Source: Candidatus Krumholzibacteriota bacterium
Lineage (GTDB): Bacteria; Krumholzibacteriota; Krumholzibacteriia; Krumholzibacteriales; Krumholzibacteriaceae
Length of the DNA: 9,368 nt
Direction: 5' to 3'
Assembly: GCA_030672805.1 (NCBI GenBank)
Contig: DAOVFR010000079.1
Location: 1-9,368 of the forward strand
Part shown: one piece after another, positions 1-6,339 of the stretch
Position numbering within the stretch: position 1 is the first letter of the stretch
How the letters are laid out: each line of letters starts with the position of its first letter
Notes under the pieces: generated by a model
What the model saw: only the letters and a program-made list of their open reading frames with translations
Database searches by the model: none
Told to the model about the DNA's origin: nothing
Position numbers and translations under genes: made by a program

Positions 1-10
1 CGGCGCAAGT

Positions 11-31
11 GCCGGAAGAGATTATTCCGGC
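11..31 (-). terminator. Possible hairpin at the 3' end of the parvulin gene
   Basis: A 7-bp perfect inverted repeat (GCCGGAA at 11-17 and TTCCGGC at 25-31) has a 7-base loop that contains the TAA stop of the parvulin gene. Read on the minus strand it could stop transcription or protect the mRNA 3' end. There is no T-run after it within the ten remaining bases, so it is not a convincing intrinsic terminator, and the window edge prevents a full judgement. Confidence 0.3.
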
Positions 32-1059
32 ATCCACGTGGAATCGGCGTACTCGATCGCCGCCGATGATCGCAGTTTCTCGAGATGAGCGTTGATGATT
101 TCCCGTTCTTTCTGCCCTTTCAGAAATTCGGAGATCTTTTCCTTCACTTTCTCGAACGGGATCGTGCTCTTCGGTGTACGCCCCATCGACTTGATAATGT
201 GGTAACCGAACTGTGTTTCGACGATTCCACTCATCTCTCCCACCTTGAGCGCGAACGCGACATCCTCGAACGGCTTGACCATTGAACCCCTGGCAAAGCT
301 GCCGAGGTCGCCACCCTTCGCCTTGCTAGGACAGTCCGAGTTCTGTGCCGCAAGTTCCGAAAAATCGGCCCCTCCCTTTATCTCCTCGAGCAGCTTTTCG
401 ATCCTTCCCCTTTTTTCCACCTTCACCTCATCCGTATCGGCACTCTCGACCTTTATGAGTATATGGCTCGTCTGCACCTCTTCCGGCTTGAGGAACCGCT
501 CGATGTTCTCATCGTAGTACGCCCTCATGTCATCATCCGCAACCTGTTCGATTGTCTTCATTATATCATCAAAAAGCTTATTTATTCTGACTTCGGATGC
601 GACTTCTTTCCTGAACCCGTCCTCGTCCAGGCCGCCGCCGGATATCTGCTCCCTGAATGCATCCTCGGATTCGAACCGGCCCTTGATCTCCTCCATTTTC
701 GCATCGATTTCTTCTTCCGTCACCGAGACGCCGGTCTCCACCGATGAAATCTCGAAAAGCTCCCTGTTGAGCAGGTTCATAACCGCCTGCTTACGGATGA
801 ATCCCTTCATCGCCTCGACCTGTTGCGGGGTGCTCCTTGCCTGCATTTGCTGTTTCATCATATTTTCCACGCGGAGCACCTCGCCCCGGGTGATGACCGT
901 TCCATTCACCTTGAACGCCATTTCCATGCTTGCATGCTCCTCCTCGACAGCCTGCTCGCCGGCGGGAACCTTCTGTTCCTTCGATGCGTCCCTGGAACAA
1001 CCCGACGCAAAAGCGGCGACAAGTGCGGAAACAACAATAACAGCAATTATCCTGCGCAT
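22..1059 (-). CDS. SurA/PrsA-like parvulin peptidyl-prolyl isomerase, predicted lipoprotein
   Basis: This 345-residue protein likely catalyses cis/trans isomerisation of prolyl bonds and chaperones secreted or outer-membrane proteins. It starts MRRIIAVIVVSALVAAFASG followed by Cys21, a type II signal peptide with an ASGC lipobox, so it should be a lipid-anchored periplasmic protein. Residues about 48-170 form a helical SurA N-like chaperone region (GTVITRGEVL, then acidic helices). Residues about 194-292 form one parvulin domain with the family marks SHILIK, GGDLGSF, PFEDVAFAL and FGYHIIK. E. coli SurA has two parvulin domains and no lipid anchor, so this is closer in plan to PrsA or single-domain SurA-like proteins. 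The start at 1059 is chosen because a strong ribosome binding site lies 8 bases upstream. The in-frame extension to 1173 would put the signal peptide internally and would cover the candidate promoter. The gene is divergent from the glycosyltransferase. Family assignment is firm; clients are unknown. Confidence 0.93.
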   Translation of the reverse strand: MRRIIAVIVVSALVAAFASGCSRDASKEQKVPAGEQAVEEEHASMEMAFKVNGTVITRGEVLRVENMMKQQMQARSTPQQVEAMKGFIRKQAVMNLLNRELFEISSVETGVSVTEEEIDAKMEEIKGRFESEDAFREQISGGGLDEDGFRKEVASEVRINKLFDDIMKTIEQVADDDMRAYYDENIERFLKPEEVQTSHILIKVESADTDEVKVEKRGRIEKLLEEIKGGADFSELAAQNSDCPSKAKGGDLGSFARGSMVKPFEDVAFALKVGEMSGIVETQFGYHIIKSMGRTPKSTIPFEKVKEKISEFLKGQKEREIINAHLEKLRSSAAIEYADSTWMPE

Positions 1060-1067
1060 TGTTACGA

Positions 1068-1075
1068 TCCTCCTC
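1068..1075 (-). promoter_or_regulatory. Ribosome binding site that sets the parvulin start
   Basis: On the minus strand this reads GAGGAGGA, 8 bases before the ATG at 1059-1057. It decides for this start over the in-frame ATG 114 bases upstream at 1173. Confidence 0.85.
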
Positions 1076-1160
1076 GAAACCTGATCTTGCATCCGATCCT
1101 GGCCGGCGGCCGCCGGACCGTTCTCTCGATGCTGTTTTTCAACCATAGGTTCGAAAGAAC

Positions 1161-1189
1161 AAAATAGCACCACGGCAATGGTATGTCCA
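1161..1189 (-). promoter_or_regulatory. Candidate sigma70-type promoter of the parvulin gene
   Basis: On the minus strand TGGACA (1189-1184; 5 of 6 to TTGACA) is separated by 17 bases from TATTTT (1166-1161; 4 of 6 to TATAAT). Transcription would begin near 1154 and leave a leader of about 95 bases. It is predicted from the sequence only. Confidence 0.45.
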
Positions 1190-1232
1190 GCAGTTAAGAT
1201 TGCCCCCGGGCCCGTAGTTCAGCGCACACTGA

Positions 1233-1262
1233 CCCGGTGACCCCGCGAACGCCGACCCGGCG
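1233..1262. repeat. Imperfect direct repeat, copy 1
   Basis: A 30-base unit beginning CCCGGTGACCCCGCGAACGC. It matches the unit at 1281-1310 at 27 of 30 positions, with starts 48 bases apart. The unit is GC-rich and lies between the two divergent promoters. Its origin is unknown: it could be a small local duplication or part of a dispersed intergenic repeat family. Confidence 0.75.
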
Positions 1263-1280
1263 GCTCTGGCAATGCGCCCG

Positions 1281-1310
1281 CCCGGTGACGCCGCGAACGC
1301 CGGCCTGGCG
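1281..1310. repeat. Imperfect direct repeat, copy 2
   Basis: The second 30-base unit begins CCCGGTGACGCCGCGAACGC and differs from copy 1 at unit positions 10, 23 and 26. It ends 19 bases before the -35 box of the glycosyltransferase promoter, so a regulatory role is possible but unsupported. Confidence 0.75.
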
Positions 1311-1329
1311 ACGCAAGGGGGATTACTGT

Positions 1330-1359
1330 TTGATATCCCGGCGGCCCGGCATCTATAAT
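1330..1359 (+). promoter_or_regulatory. Candidate sigma70-type promoter of the family 4 glycosyltransferase
   Basis: TTGATA (1330-1335; 5 of 6) is followed after 18 bases by a perfect TATAAT (1354-1359). Transcription would start near 1366, about 60 bases before the ATG at 1429. This is one of the two best promoter matches in the window. Confidence 0.6.
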
Positions 1360-1365
1360 CAAAGT

Positions 1366-1399
1366 CTCCCGCGCACTCCCTTTAGACCGCTGGCGGGAG
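1366..1399 (+). other. Hairpin in the predicted glycosyltransferase leader
   Basis: CTCCCGC (1366-1372) pairs with GCGGGAG (1393-1399) as a 7-bp GC-rich stem with a 20-base loop, right at the predicted transcript 5' end. It could stabilise the mRNA. It matches no riboswitch that I recognise. Confidence 0.35.
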
Positions 1400-1428
1400 C
1401 CCGGCAACCGGAGATTGATCGAATCGAT

Positions 1429-2535
1429 ATGAAACTGGTTTTTATAAACACAATCGCCCTGTGGGGGGGCGGCGAGAAATGGACCGTCGACACGGCCGTC
1501 GAGATGTGCAGGCGCCGCCACGACGTATCCCTCGTCGCCGCTGAACGCGGAGCGATCGTCGATGAGGCGGCCCGTTTCGGGATCCTGTGCGAGGCCGTTC
1601 CCAACACGTGGCTGCGCCGGTTCGGGACCCTGAAACGGTTACGGCGGACACTGGGAGAGAATCCTCCAGATCTGATCGTCGCCAACTGCGGCAAGGACGT
1701 CAGGCTGGCGCATCGTCTGGGTGGAGCCGCCGGAAAGGCGCCCCTTATCTTCAGGAGAGGGCTCGACAGACCGATCAGCGACCATCCATTCCACAGGCAC
1801 GATTTCCGGGCTGTAGACGCCATCATTGCCAACTCACTCGCGACAAAAGAAACGATCCGTGCCAGTTTTCCCTGGTACGGGGAAGACCGCATCACCGTCA
1901 TATACAATCCTGTCCATATCGAGGCGTTCGAACGGTACAGGGCAAGAGACGTCCGTCGCGAGCTCGGCATCGGAAAGGAAAGATTCGTCATTGCCGTCGT
2001 GGGGCGCCTCTCCAGGCAGAAAGGTCACAGATACCTTTTTGAGGCTGTCACACGCCTCGTATCATCCGGTGTCAGCCTGTCACTACTCGTTGTCGGCGAC
2101 GGCGAGCTTCGCGGCAGCCTCGAAAAGATGGCGGAGAAAGCCGACATTTCCGGAATCACAACCTTCACCGGTCATGTCCGGGAAGTGCAGCCTTACTACG
2201 AGGCGGCGGATATCATAATTGTCCCCTCCCTGTACGAGGGGTTCTGCTTCGCGGCTCTCGAGGCCCAACTCATGGGAAAGCCGGTGATCGCCTCACGGAC
2301 GAGCAGCCTGCCCGAGATCGTTACAGATGGAAGAACGGGAATTCTTGTTCCGGCAAAAGATCCCGGAAGGCTCGCGGAGACGATTCTCGAACTCTACCAG
2401 GACCCGGAACGGAGAGCGGCAATGGGTTCGGCAGGTCGATCGATGGCTTCGGAAAGGTTCGGGGCGGAACGGATCTACGACGAGCTGGAACGGCTGTTCG
2501 AATTCTGGGGAAACAGATCGCAAACGGAGCGTTAG
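1429..2535 (+). CDS. Glycosyltransferase family 4 (GT-B fold)
   Basis: This 368-residue protein transfers a sugar from a nucleotide donor to an acceptor, probably a lipid-linked saccharide or envelope glycan at the cytoplasmic face. The N-terminal acceptor domain has the glycine-rich loop WGGGEKW (12-18). The C-terminal donor domain (about 184-350) has VGRLSRQKG, with the Arg193/Lys198 pair that family members use for the donor phosphates, VVGDG (221-225), and the E-x7-E motif EGFCFAALE (Glu270 and Glu278). The length is typical for the family. The start at 1429 gives the usual MKLVFI beta strand. The in-frame ATG at 1237 would add 64 arginine/proline-rich residues encoded partly by the direct repeats and lies upstream of the promoter. 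The only ribosome binding site candidate, CGGAG at 1409-1413, is rather far away at 15 bases. The gene appears monocistronic. Donor and acceptor cannot be read from sequence. Confidence 0.92.
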   Translation: MKLVFINTIALWGGGEKWTVDTAVEMCRRRHDVSLVAAERGAIVDEAARFGILCEAVPNTWLRRFGTLKRLRRTLGENPPDLIVANCGKDVRLAHRLGGAAGKAPLIFRRGLDRPISDHPFHRHDFRAVDAIIANSLATKETIRASFPWYGEDRITVIYNPVHIEAFERYRARDVRRELGIGKERFVIAVVGRLSRQKGHRYLFEAVTRLVSSGVSLSLLVVGDGELRGSLEKMAEKADISGITTFTGHVREVQPYYEAADIIIVPSLYEGFCFAALEAQLMGKPVIASRTSSLPEIVTDGRTGILVPAKDPGRLAETILELYQDPERRAAMGSAGRSMASERFGAERIYDELERLFEFWGNRSQTER

Positions 2536-2574
2536 CCTTATCCTGGATCCTGTTCCCGGTCCGCCCTGAAAAAG

Positions 2575-2619
2575 AACCCGGCGGAATTTTCCTCCCGTCA
2601 GGGGGGAAACCGCCGGGTT
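2575..2619. terminator. Bidirectional intrinsic terminator between convergent genes
   Basis: AACCCGGCGG (2575-2584) pairs perfectly with CCGCCGGGTT (2610-2619). After a 3-base bulge, an inner 9-bp stem (2588-2596 with 2601-2609, one G-T pair) closes on the tetraloop GTCA. On the minus strand the hairpin is followed by CTTTTTC, a good U-tract for ending the aldehyde dehydrogenase transcript. On the plus strand the tail (TCGATTGTA) is weaker. It starts 40 bases after the glycosyltransferase stop and ends 25 bases from the dehydrogenase stop. Confidence 0.85.
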
Positions 2620-2644
2620 TCGATTGTACAGCCCGCCACCATAG

Positions 2645-4171
2645 CTAGATATCGAACTTGATCCCCTGGGCCAGCGGCATTTCCTTGCTCCAGTTGACAG
2701 TGTTCGTCTGGCGCCGCATATAACCCTTCCAGGCATCCGAACCGGACTCGCGGCCTCCGCCCGTCTCTTTCTCGCCGCCGAAGGCGCCACCGATCTCGGC
2801 GCCTGACGTCCCGATATTGACGTTGGCGATACCGCAGTCGGAGCCCGCATGGGAGAGAAACTGCTCGGCTTCGAGAAGATTCGTGGTGAAGATCGCGCTG
2901 GACAGCCCCTGCGGCACGCCGTTGTGGATCTCTATCGCCTCATCAATGGTCTCGTACTCGAGGAGATAGAGCACGGGTGCGAATGTCTCTTCCTTCACAA
3001 TATCGGTCCGGGCGGGCATCCTGATGATGGTGGGCTCCACGAAGAGCTCTCCCTTATCGGGAAGCCTGTTGCCGCCGCAGACCACCTCACCGCCCTGTTC
3101 CTTTGCCAGTTTGATGGCATTGAACATGTCGGTCACGGCCTGCTTGTTGACAACCGGCCCCATCAGGGTATCGTCATCGAGAGGATTGCCGATCCTCACC
3201 TGCCTGTAGGCGTTGACCAGGCTCCGGGTGAGCTTTTCTGCGATCGACTTGTGCATGATGATACGGCGTGTCGACGTGCAGCGCTGGCCGGCTGTACCCA
3301 CCGCACCGAACACGATGGCGGGAACGGCCATATCCAGATCGGCATATCCGGTGACAATAATGGCGTTATTGCCGCCCAGCTCCAGAATGGCGCCGCCGAA
3401 TCTTTTGGCCATCACCTCGGACACGCGCCGCCCCATCCTGGTAGACCCGGTAAAAGATACGAGCTTGATCCGCGGATCGTTTATGAGCCGCTCGCCCACG
3501 CTGCTTCCGGGTCCCGCCACGAAGCAGAAGATACCCTCCAGACCATGGTCCGCCATGACCCTGTTGCAGATGTGCTGCACCGCAAGTGCGGTGAGTGGCG
3601 CTGTCGACGAGGGTTTCCATACGGTGGTATCGCCGCAGACCGCCGCGATGGCCGCGTTCCACGCCCAGACCGCCACGGGGAAGTTGAAGGCGGAAATCAC
3701 GCCGATGGCTCCGAGCGGGTGCCACTGCTCGTACATGCGGTGTGCGGGGCGCTCAGAATGCATTGTCAGCCCGTAGAGCTGTCTCGAGAGACCGACGGCG
3801 AAATCGCAGATATCGATCATCTCCTGGACCTCGCCATGCCCCTCTGCGCGTATCTTGCCCATCTCGAGTGTGACCAGGTCGCCAAGCGGCTCTTTGAGCT
3901 CGCGCAGGGCGCCGCCGAGATCGCGCACCACCTCGCCGCGCTTGGGGGCGGGAAGCATGCGCCACGTCCTGAATGCCTCGTCCGCGCGGGATGCAACCGT
4001 ATCGTACGCCTTCTCGGTGGCCTGCATGATCCGGGCAATAGGCTCGCCGGTCGCCGGGTTGTAGGATGTAATCGTCTTTCCCTCCTTGTCCTCGACCCAC
4101 CCGTCAGGGCCCCAGCAGGCACCGGGGTTTTCATCCTTGATCTGAAGTTTCTTCAGAATTTCTTTAGACAT
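2645..4171 (-). CDS. Aldehyde dehydrogenase, ALDH7 (antiquitin/AmaB) type
   Basis: This 508-residue NAD(P)-dependent enzyme is predicted to oxidise an aldehyde to its acid in the cytoplasm. Visible ALDH elements are FNFP with Asn163, the cofactor Lys186 in WKPSS, FTGSTRMG (240-247), the general base Glu264 in LELGGN, the nucleophile Cys298 in GQRC, and EETFAPV (394-400). The subfamily shows at the C-terminus: SGAEIGGAFGGEK, then GGGRESGSDAW, MRRQTNTVNWS and PLAQGIKF, which match my recollection of ALDH7A1 (antiquitin). Arg297 just before Cys298 and the Glu114/Glu117 pair in GEVQE also fit ALDH7 enzymes that bind the carboxylate and amine of alpha-aminoadipate semialdehyde. Known family members act in lysine catabolism (bacterial AmaB, piperideine-6-carboxylate dehydrogenase) or in aldehyde detoxification. 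No other lysine gene is nearby, so the substrate is inferred. It lies 170 bases downstream of the GT39/TPR gene, probably on its own promoter. Confidence 0.95.
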   Translation of the reverse strand: MSKEILKKLQIKDENPGACWGPDGWVEDKEGKTITSYNPATGEPIARIMQATEKAYDTVASRADEAFRTWRMLPAPKRGEVVRDLGGALRELKEPLGDLVTLEMGKIRAEGHGEVQEMIDICDFAVGLSRQLYGLTMHSERPAHRMYEQWHPLGAIGVISAFNFPVAVWAWNAAIAAVCGDTTVWKPSSTAPLTALAVQHICNRVMADHGLEGIFCFVAGPGSSVGERLINDPRIKLVSFTGSTRMGRRVSEVMAKRFGGAILELGGNNAIIVTGYADLDMAVPAIVFGAVGTAGQRCTSTRRIIMHKSIAEKLTRSLVNAYRQVRIGNPLDDDTLMGPVVNKQAVTDMFNAIKLAKEQGGEVVCGGNRLPDKGELFVEPTIIRMPARTDIVKEETFAPVLYLLEYETIDEAIEIHNGVPQGLSSAIFTTNLLEAEQFLSHAGSDCGIANVNIGTSGAEIGGAFGGEKETGGGRESGSDAWKGYMRRQTNTVNWSKEMPLAQGIKFDI

Positions 4172-4173
4172 CG

Positions 4174-4182
4174 ATCACCTCC
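4174..4182 (-). promoter_or_regulatory. Full-complement ribosome binding site of the aldehyde dehydrogenase
   Basis: The minus strand reads GGAGGTGAT two bases before ATG (4171). It is complementary over nine bases to the usual 16S rRNA 3' end, with the GGAGG core at an ordinary distance. This suggests efficient translation and confirms the start. Confidence 0.85.
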
Positions 4183-4287
4183 GGATTCGTGGCACGGTGG
4201 CCTGTCCGCTTTCTATTCTTGAACATGACTCGTGGTTCTGGACGCTCCGGACGCTGCCGGAACCCGCCCGCAGGCTATAATGTGGTG

Positions 4288-4316
4288 AATATAATATGCC
4301 CGTATAGATAAGTCTA
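4288..4316 (-). promoter_or_regulatory. Candidate promoter of the aldehyde dehydrogenase
   Basis: On the minus strand TAGACT (4316-4311; 4 of 6) is separated by 17 bases from TATATT (4293-4288; 5 of 6). It sits in an AT-rich patch (about 4275-4335) within otherwise GC-rich DNA and predicts a leader of about 110 bases. The patch has several overlapping -10-like words, so the exact site is uncertain. Confidence 0.4.
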
Positions 4317-4341
4317 CACCGACCTTATAAAATATCTCGAC

Positions 4342-6108
4342 TCAAGGATGTGGAGGGGAAACGATCGGCAATTGCTCGATTTGCCGTACGAGTGACGATT
4401 CTTTGGCCGTCCTCGCACGAGCGAGCGCATCCGCGAGATGCTCCCTTGCCTCTTCATCCCGCCCCAGATTCAAAAGGGTGACCCCGATGTAGTACCGGAG
4501 AAGGTACGATTCGGGTTTCTGTTTCAGTGCCTGTTCTAAATGCTTCAGCGCCTCTTCATGGCGGCGCTGCCCGCTCAGAACGAGTCCGAGATGCTTGTGC
4601 GCATCACCATAACCGGGCTCGAGTTCGAGCGCTTCCCTGAGCTGCACTTCAGCCTCCTCGAGTCTGCCCTGCTTTCCCAACTCGAAGCCGACCGAGCAAT
4701 GCATCTCCGCCTCGTAATCATGGTCCTCCGTGACGAATGGACCCGCCGCGCTCGAGATCAGGGCAATCACAACAACGGCCGCCGTCATTATCGCGGACAT
4801 CTTCCAACGTCTCTTCTTGAATACACCGTACAACTCCATTGCCCCGGCCGCCGCGGGAACAACGATCACCGGCATCACCGGCGTCCGATAGCGCGATGTG
4901 ACGAAAACCAGTATTATCGAAAGCGGATAGAGCACGAGGTAAAACCAGACAGGCGCCGGAATCTCCCTCCGCCGTCTGATAAGACCGAGCATGGCGAACG
5001 GAAGCAATACACCGAACGGAAAGCCGAAGCGGGACGCCTTCCACGTCAGCACGGAGAAAATCCGCGAATAGCCCCTCGCCGTATAAACATCGACGTTCCG
5101 CGGAAGCTCCCTCGAGCTCATGAACCGGACCGTTTTGCCGGCGATCCCGCGCAGGTAGTCCCCGGGATGAAGCATGACGTAATTCCAGAATAATCCCATG
5201 AAATAGCGTCTGTCGTCATGTTCGCTCTTCGAGTCGTGGAGCTCCGGCATGCGTGTCAGCTCCCGCCATTCCGCGCCGGGGCGGATCATGATCGTCCTAT
5301 CGGTGTCCGGATTATTCCCGATGAAGAGGTTGATGGGTCCTGACTGCGGGAGCGGGTTGAAATTCCCCGTTTCCCGGTAGCACATAACCGATACCGGTAT
5401 CGCAACGAGAAGGAACCCGGAAACGCATACAGCAGCCCGCAGGGCAGTCGCCTTCGGTGATCGCCTCGAACGCTGAAAGCGGTACAGAAGCCACACGAAA
5501 GATACAGCGAGGAACGGCACGAACGTCGCCCTCGTGATAATGCTCAACCCGCCGGCTATTCCGGAGAACACGTACAGAAACAGATCATGCCGCATTCCGG
5601 CCGCAAGGATGAGCAGCAGCAATACCACCGACCAGACCGCCGCCCATCCCGTTGAGAGCAATTCACACTCAAAGAAAACAGATGGGCCGTAAAGTGCGGC
5701 AAGAATCCCTGCTACCAGGCCTGTCTTCCGGTTGAATATCTCGCTCCCCAGCCTGTATACCAGCATGCAGAGAGCCGAACCGATCATCGCCTGGATTATT
5801 CTTGCCCAGAGAATCGATCCGCCGGTTAGTGCATATGCTCCGGCGAGGTAAAACGGGTAGAAGAATCCCTGCCAGAAAAACCGTCGATCGATCTCTCCCT
5901 CGACGGCAAGAAGCCTTGCATGGCGATCGTACGTTTCCGAATCGACGACCGGAACCCGAAACGTGGGACAGCTTGAATATTCCCACAGGTAGAGGAACCT
6001 GATAGAGAGTGCCAGCATAAAAACAGAAACGATTATCAGAGCGGAACGTCTTCGTTCTCTCCAGCCGATTGAGGCGGAATGCTCCGATTTTTTCGTCCGT
6101 ACTTTCAT
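4342..6108 (-). CDS. GT39/ArnT-like membrane glycosyltransferase with C-terminal TPR repeats
   Basis: This 588-residue polytopic inner-membrane protein has about 10-12 hydrophobic segments (first at 22-41, last at 437-456). The first periplasmic loop carries VVDSETYD (54-61), an acidic D-x-E like the catalytic acidic pair of GT-C enzymes of the GT39/PMT/ArnT group, which move sugars from polyprenyl-phosphate donors. SRYRTPVMPV (405-414) resembles the conserved R-x-R-x-P-x-x-P stretch near the last membrane segments of such proteins. After a short linker come three TPR units at about 467-498, 501-532 and 534-564, each with the LG..L...G/R..EA...L..AL spacing. The TPR tail may bind partner proteins. 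The minus-strand start at 6108 has only a weak ribosome binding site (GGGAA). Acceptor is unknown, and a non-enzymatic membrane role cannot be excluded. Confidence is higher for fold than for activity. Confidence 0.85.
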   Translation of the reverse strand: MKVRTKKSEHSASIGWRERRRSALIIVSVFMLALSIRFLYLWEYSSCPTFRVPVVDSETYDRHARLLAVEGEIDRRFFWQGFFYPFYLAGAYALTGGSILWARIIQAMIGSALCMLVYRLGSEIFNRKTGLVAGILAALYGPSVFFECELLSTGWAAVWSVVLLLLILAAGMRHDLFLYVFSGIAGGLSIITRATFVPFLAVSFVWLLYRFQRSRRSPKATALRAAVCVSGFLLVAIPVSVMCYRETGNFNPLPQSGPINLFIGNNPDTDRTIMIRPGAEWRELTRMPELHDSKSEHDDRRYFMGLFWNYVMLHPGDYLRGIAGKTVRFMSSRELPRNVDVYTARGYSRIFSVLTWKASRFGFPFGVLLPFAMLGLIRRRREIPAPVWFYLVLYPLSIILVFVTSRYRTPVMPVIVVPAAAGAMELYGVFKKRRWKMSAIMTAAVVVIALISSAAGPFVTEDHDYEAEMHCSVGFELGKQGRLEEAEVQLREALELEPGYGDAHKHLGLVLSGQRRHEEALKHLEQALKQKPESYLLRYYIGVTLLNLGRDEEAREHLADALARARTAKESSLVRQIEQLPIVSPPHP

Positions 6109-6193
6109 ATAGATTCCCGTTATTGCCTGAAATCATCGTAGCTTAGCCTTATCTATTTCTCAAGACGTTCTTAATGCAGCGTATATAGAATAG

Positions 6194-6223
6194 ATTGTAT
6201 ACTCAATGGACGAATTAAGTAAA
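6194..6223 (-). promoter_or_regulatory. Candidate promoter of the GT39/TPR gene
   Basis: On the minus strand TTTACT (6223-6218; 4 of 6) and TACAAT (6199-6194; 5 of 6) are 18 bases apart. Transcription would start near 6187 with a leader of about 80 bases. The region is AT-rich and offers alternatives. Confidence 0.4.
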
Positions 6224-6249
6224 AAATACCATGATTCGTAATTTTTTTC

Positions 6250-6278
6250 TTGCAATATTTTGTACTGTTTTGTACAAT
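6250..6278 (+). promoter_or_regulatory. Sigma70-type promoter of the TetR-transporter operon
   Basis: TTGCAA (6250-6255; 4 of 6) is followed after exactly 17 bases by TACAAT (6273-6278; 5 of 6). Transcription would start near 6285, about 55 bases before the TetR ATG. The spacer and -10 box are covered by the inverted repeat described separately, which suggests repression by blocking RNA polymerase. Confidence 0.65.
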
Positions 6279-6293
6279 ATGTACGAAAACAGT
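6260..6293. promoter_or_regulatory. Palindromic operator candidate for the TetR repressor
   Basis: ACTGTTTTGTACA (6264-6276) and TGTACGAAAACAGT (6280-6293) are inverted copies around a 3-base centre, with one extra base in the right arm. A second palindrome overlaps: TTGTAC (6260-6265) and GTACAA (6272-6277), six bases apart. Seen another way, TGTAC occurs three times (6261, 6271, 6280), about one helical turn apart. TetR dimers usually bind such inverted repeats over their own promoter. Binding by the adjacent TetR is inferred. Confidence 0.6.
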
Positions 6294-6325
6294 AAATACA
6301 CGCAATAATAGTAAACTCTATTGCT

Positions 6326-6331
6326 GGGGAG
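6326..6331 (+). promoter_or_regulatory. Ribosome binding site that sets the TetR start
   Basis: GGGGAG lies 8 bases before ATG 6340. An in-frame ATG at 6250 lies within the -35 box and upstream of the predicted transcript start, so it is rejected as the start. Confidence 0.75.
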
Positions 6332-6339
6332 ACCTCCAA

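Larger units (their letters stand above)
1060..1428. other. Divergent intergenic region, parvulin / family 4 glycosyltransferase
   Basis: This 369-base gap holds two outward-facing candidate promoters, an imperfect 30-base direct repeat between them, and a 14-base perfect palindrome (CCGGCGGCCGCCGG, 1103-1116) in the predicted parvulin leader. Both flanking reading frames extend into it, but the extensions lack signal-peptide or domain logic and use arginine/proline-rich, repeat-derived sequence. No RNA gene can be completed here. Confidence 0.7.

Noticed and set aside
527..1084. 185-codon plus-strand reading frame opposite the parvulin gene
   Set aside because: It is serine/isoleucine-rich antisense sequence without a domain or ribosome binding site, fully explained by the real minus-strand gene.
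1103..1116. 14-base perfect palindrome CCGGCGGCCGCCGG as an operator
   Set aside because: In GC-rich DNA such a palindrome can arise by chance, it has no loop for an RNA hairpin, and no candidate regulator is linked to it.
1060..1173. N-terminal extension of the parvulin lipoprotein
   Set aside because: It would bury the signal peptide and overlap the candidate promoter, whereas the ATG at 1059 has a strong ribosome binding site.
1208..1285. tRNA-like 5' end (GGGCCCGTAGTTCAGCG)
   Set aside because: The start resembles an acceptor and D-arm, but no anticodon arm, no GTTCGA T-loop and no matching 3' acceptor strand follow at the right distance.
1237..1428. N-terminal extension of the glycosyltransferase
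   Set aside because: The 64 residues are arginine/proline-rich, come partly from the direct repeats, lie across the promoter and precede a typical family 4 N-terminus.
2849..4222. 457-codon plus-strand reading frame opposite the aldehyde dehydrogenase
   Set aside because: It lies almost wholly antisense to an intact ALDH7 gene, is rich in His, Arg and Gly, shows no domain, and runs past the dehydrogenase start. It is a shadow of GC-rich codon use.
4235..4263. Hairpin (GTTCTGG / CCGGAAC) as terminator of the GT39/TPR gene
   Set aside because: The stem is only 7 bp with a G-T pair and a 15-base loop, and there is no T-run on the minus strand, so readthrough into the dehydrogenase gene remains possible.
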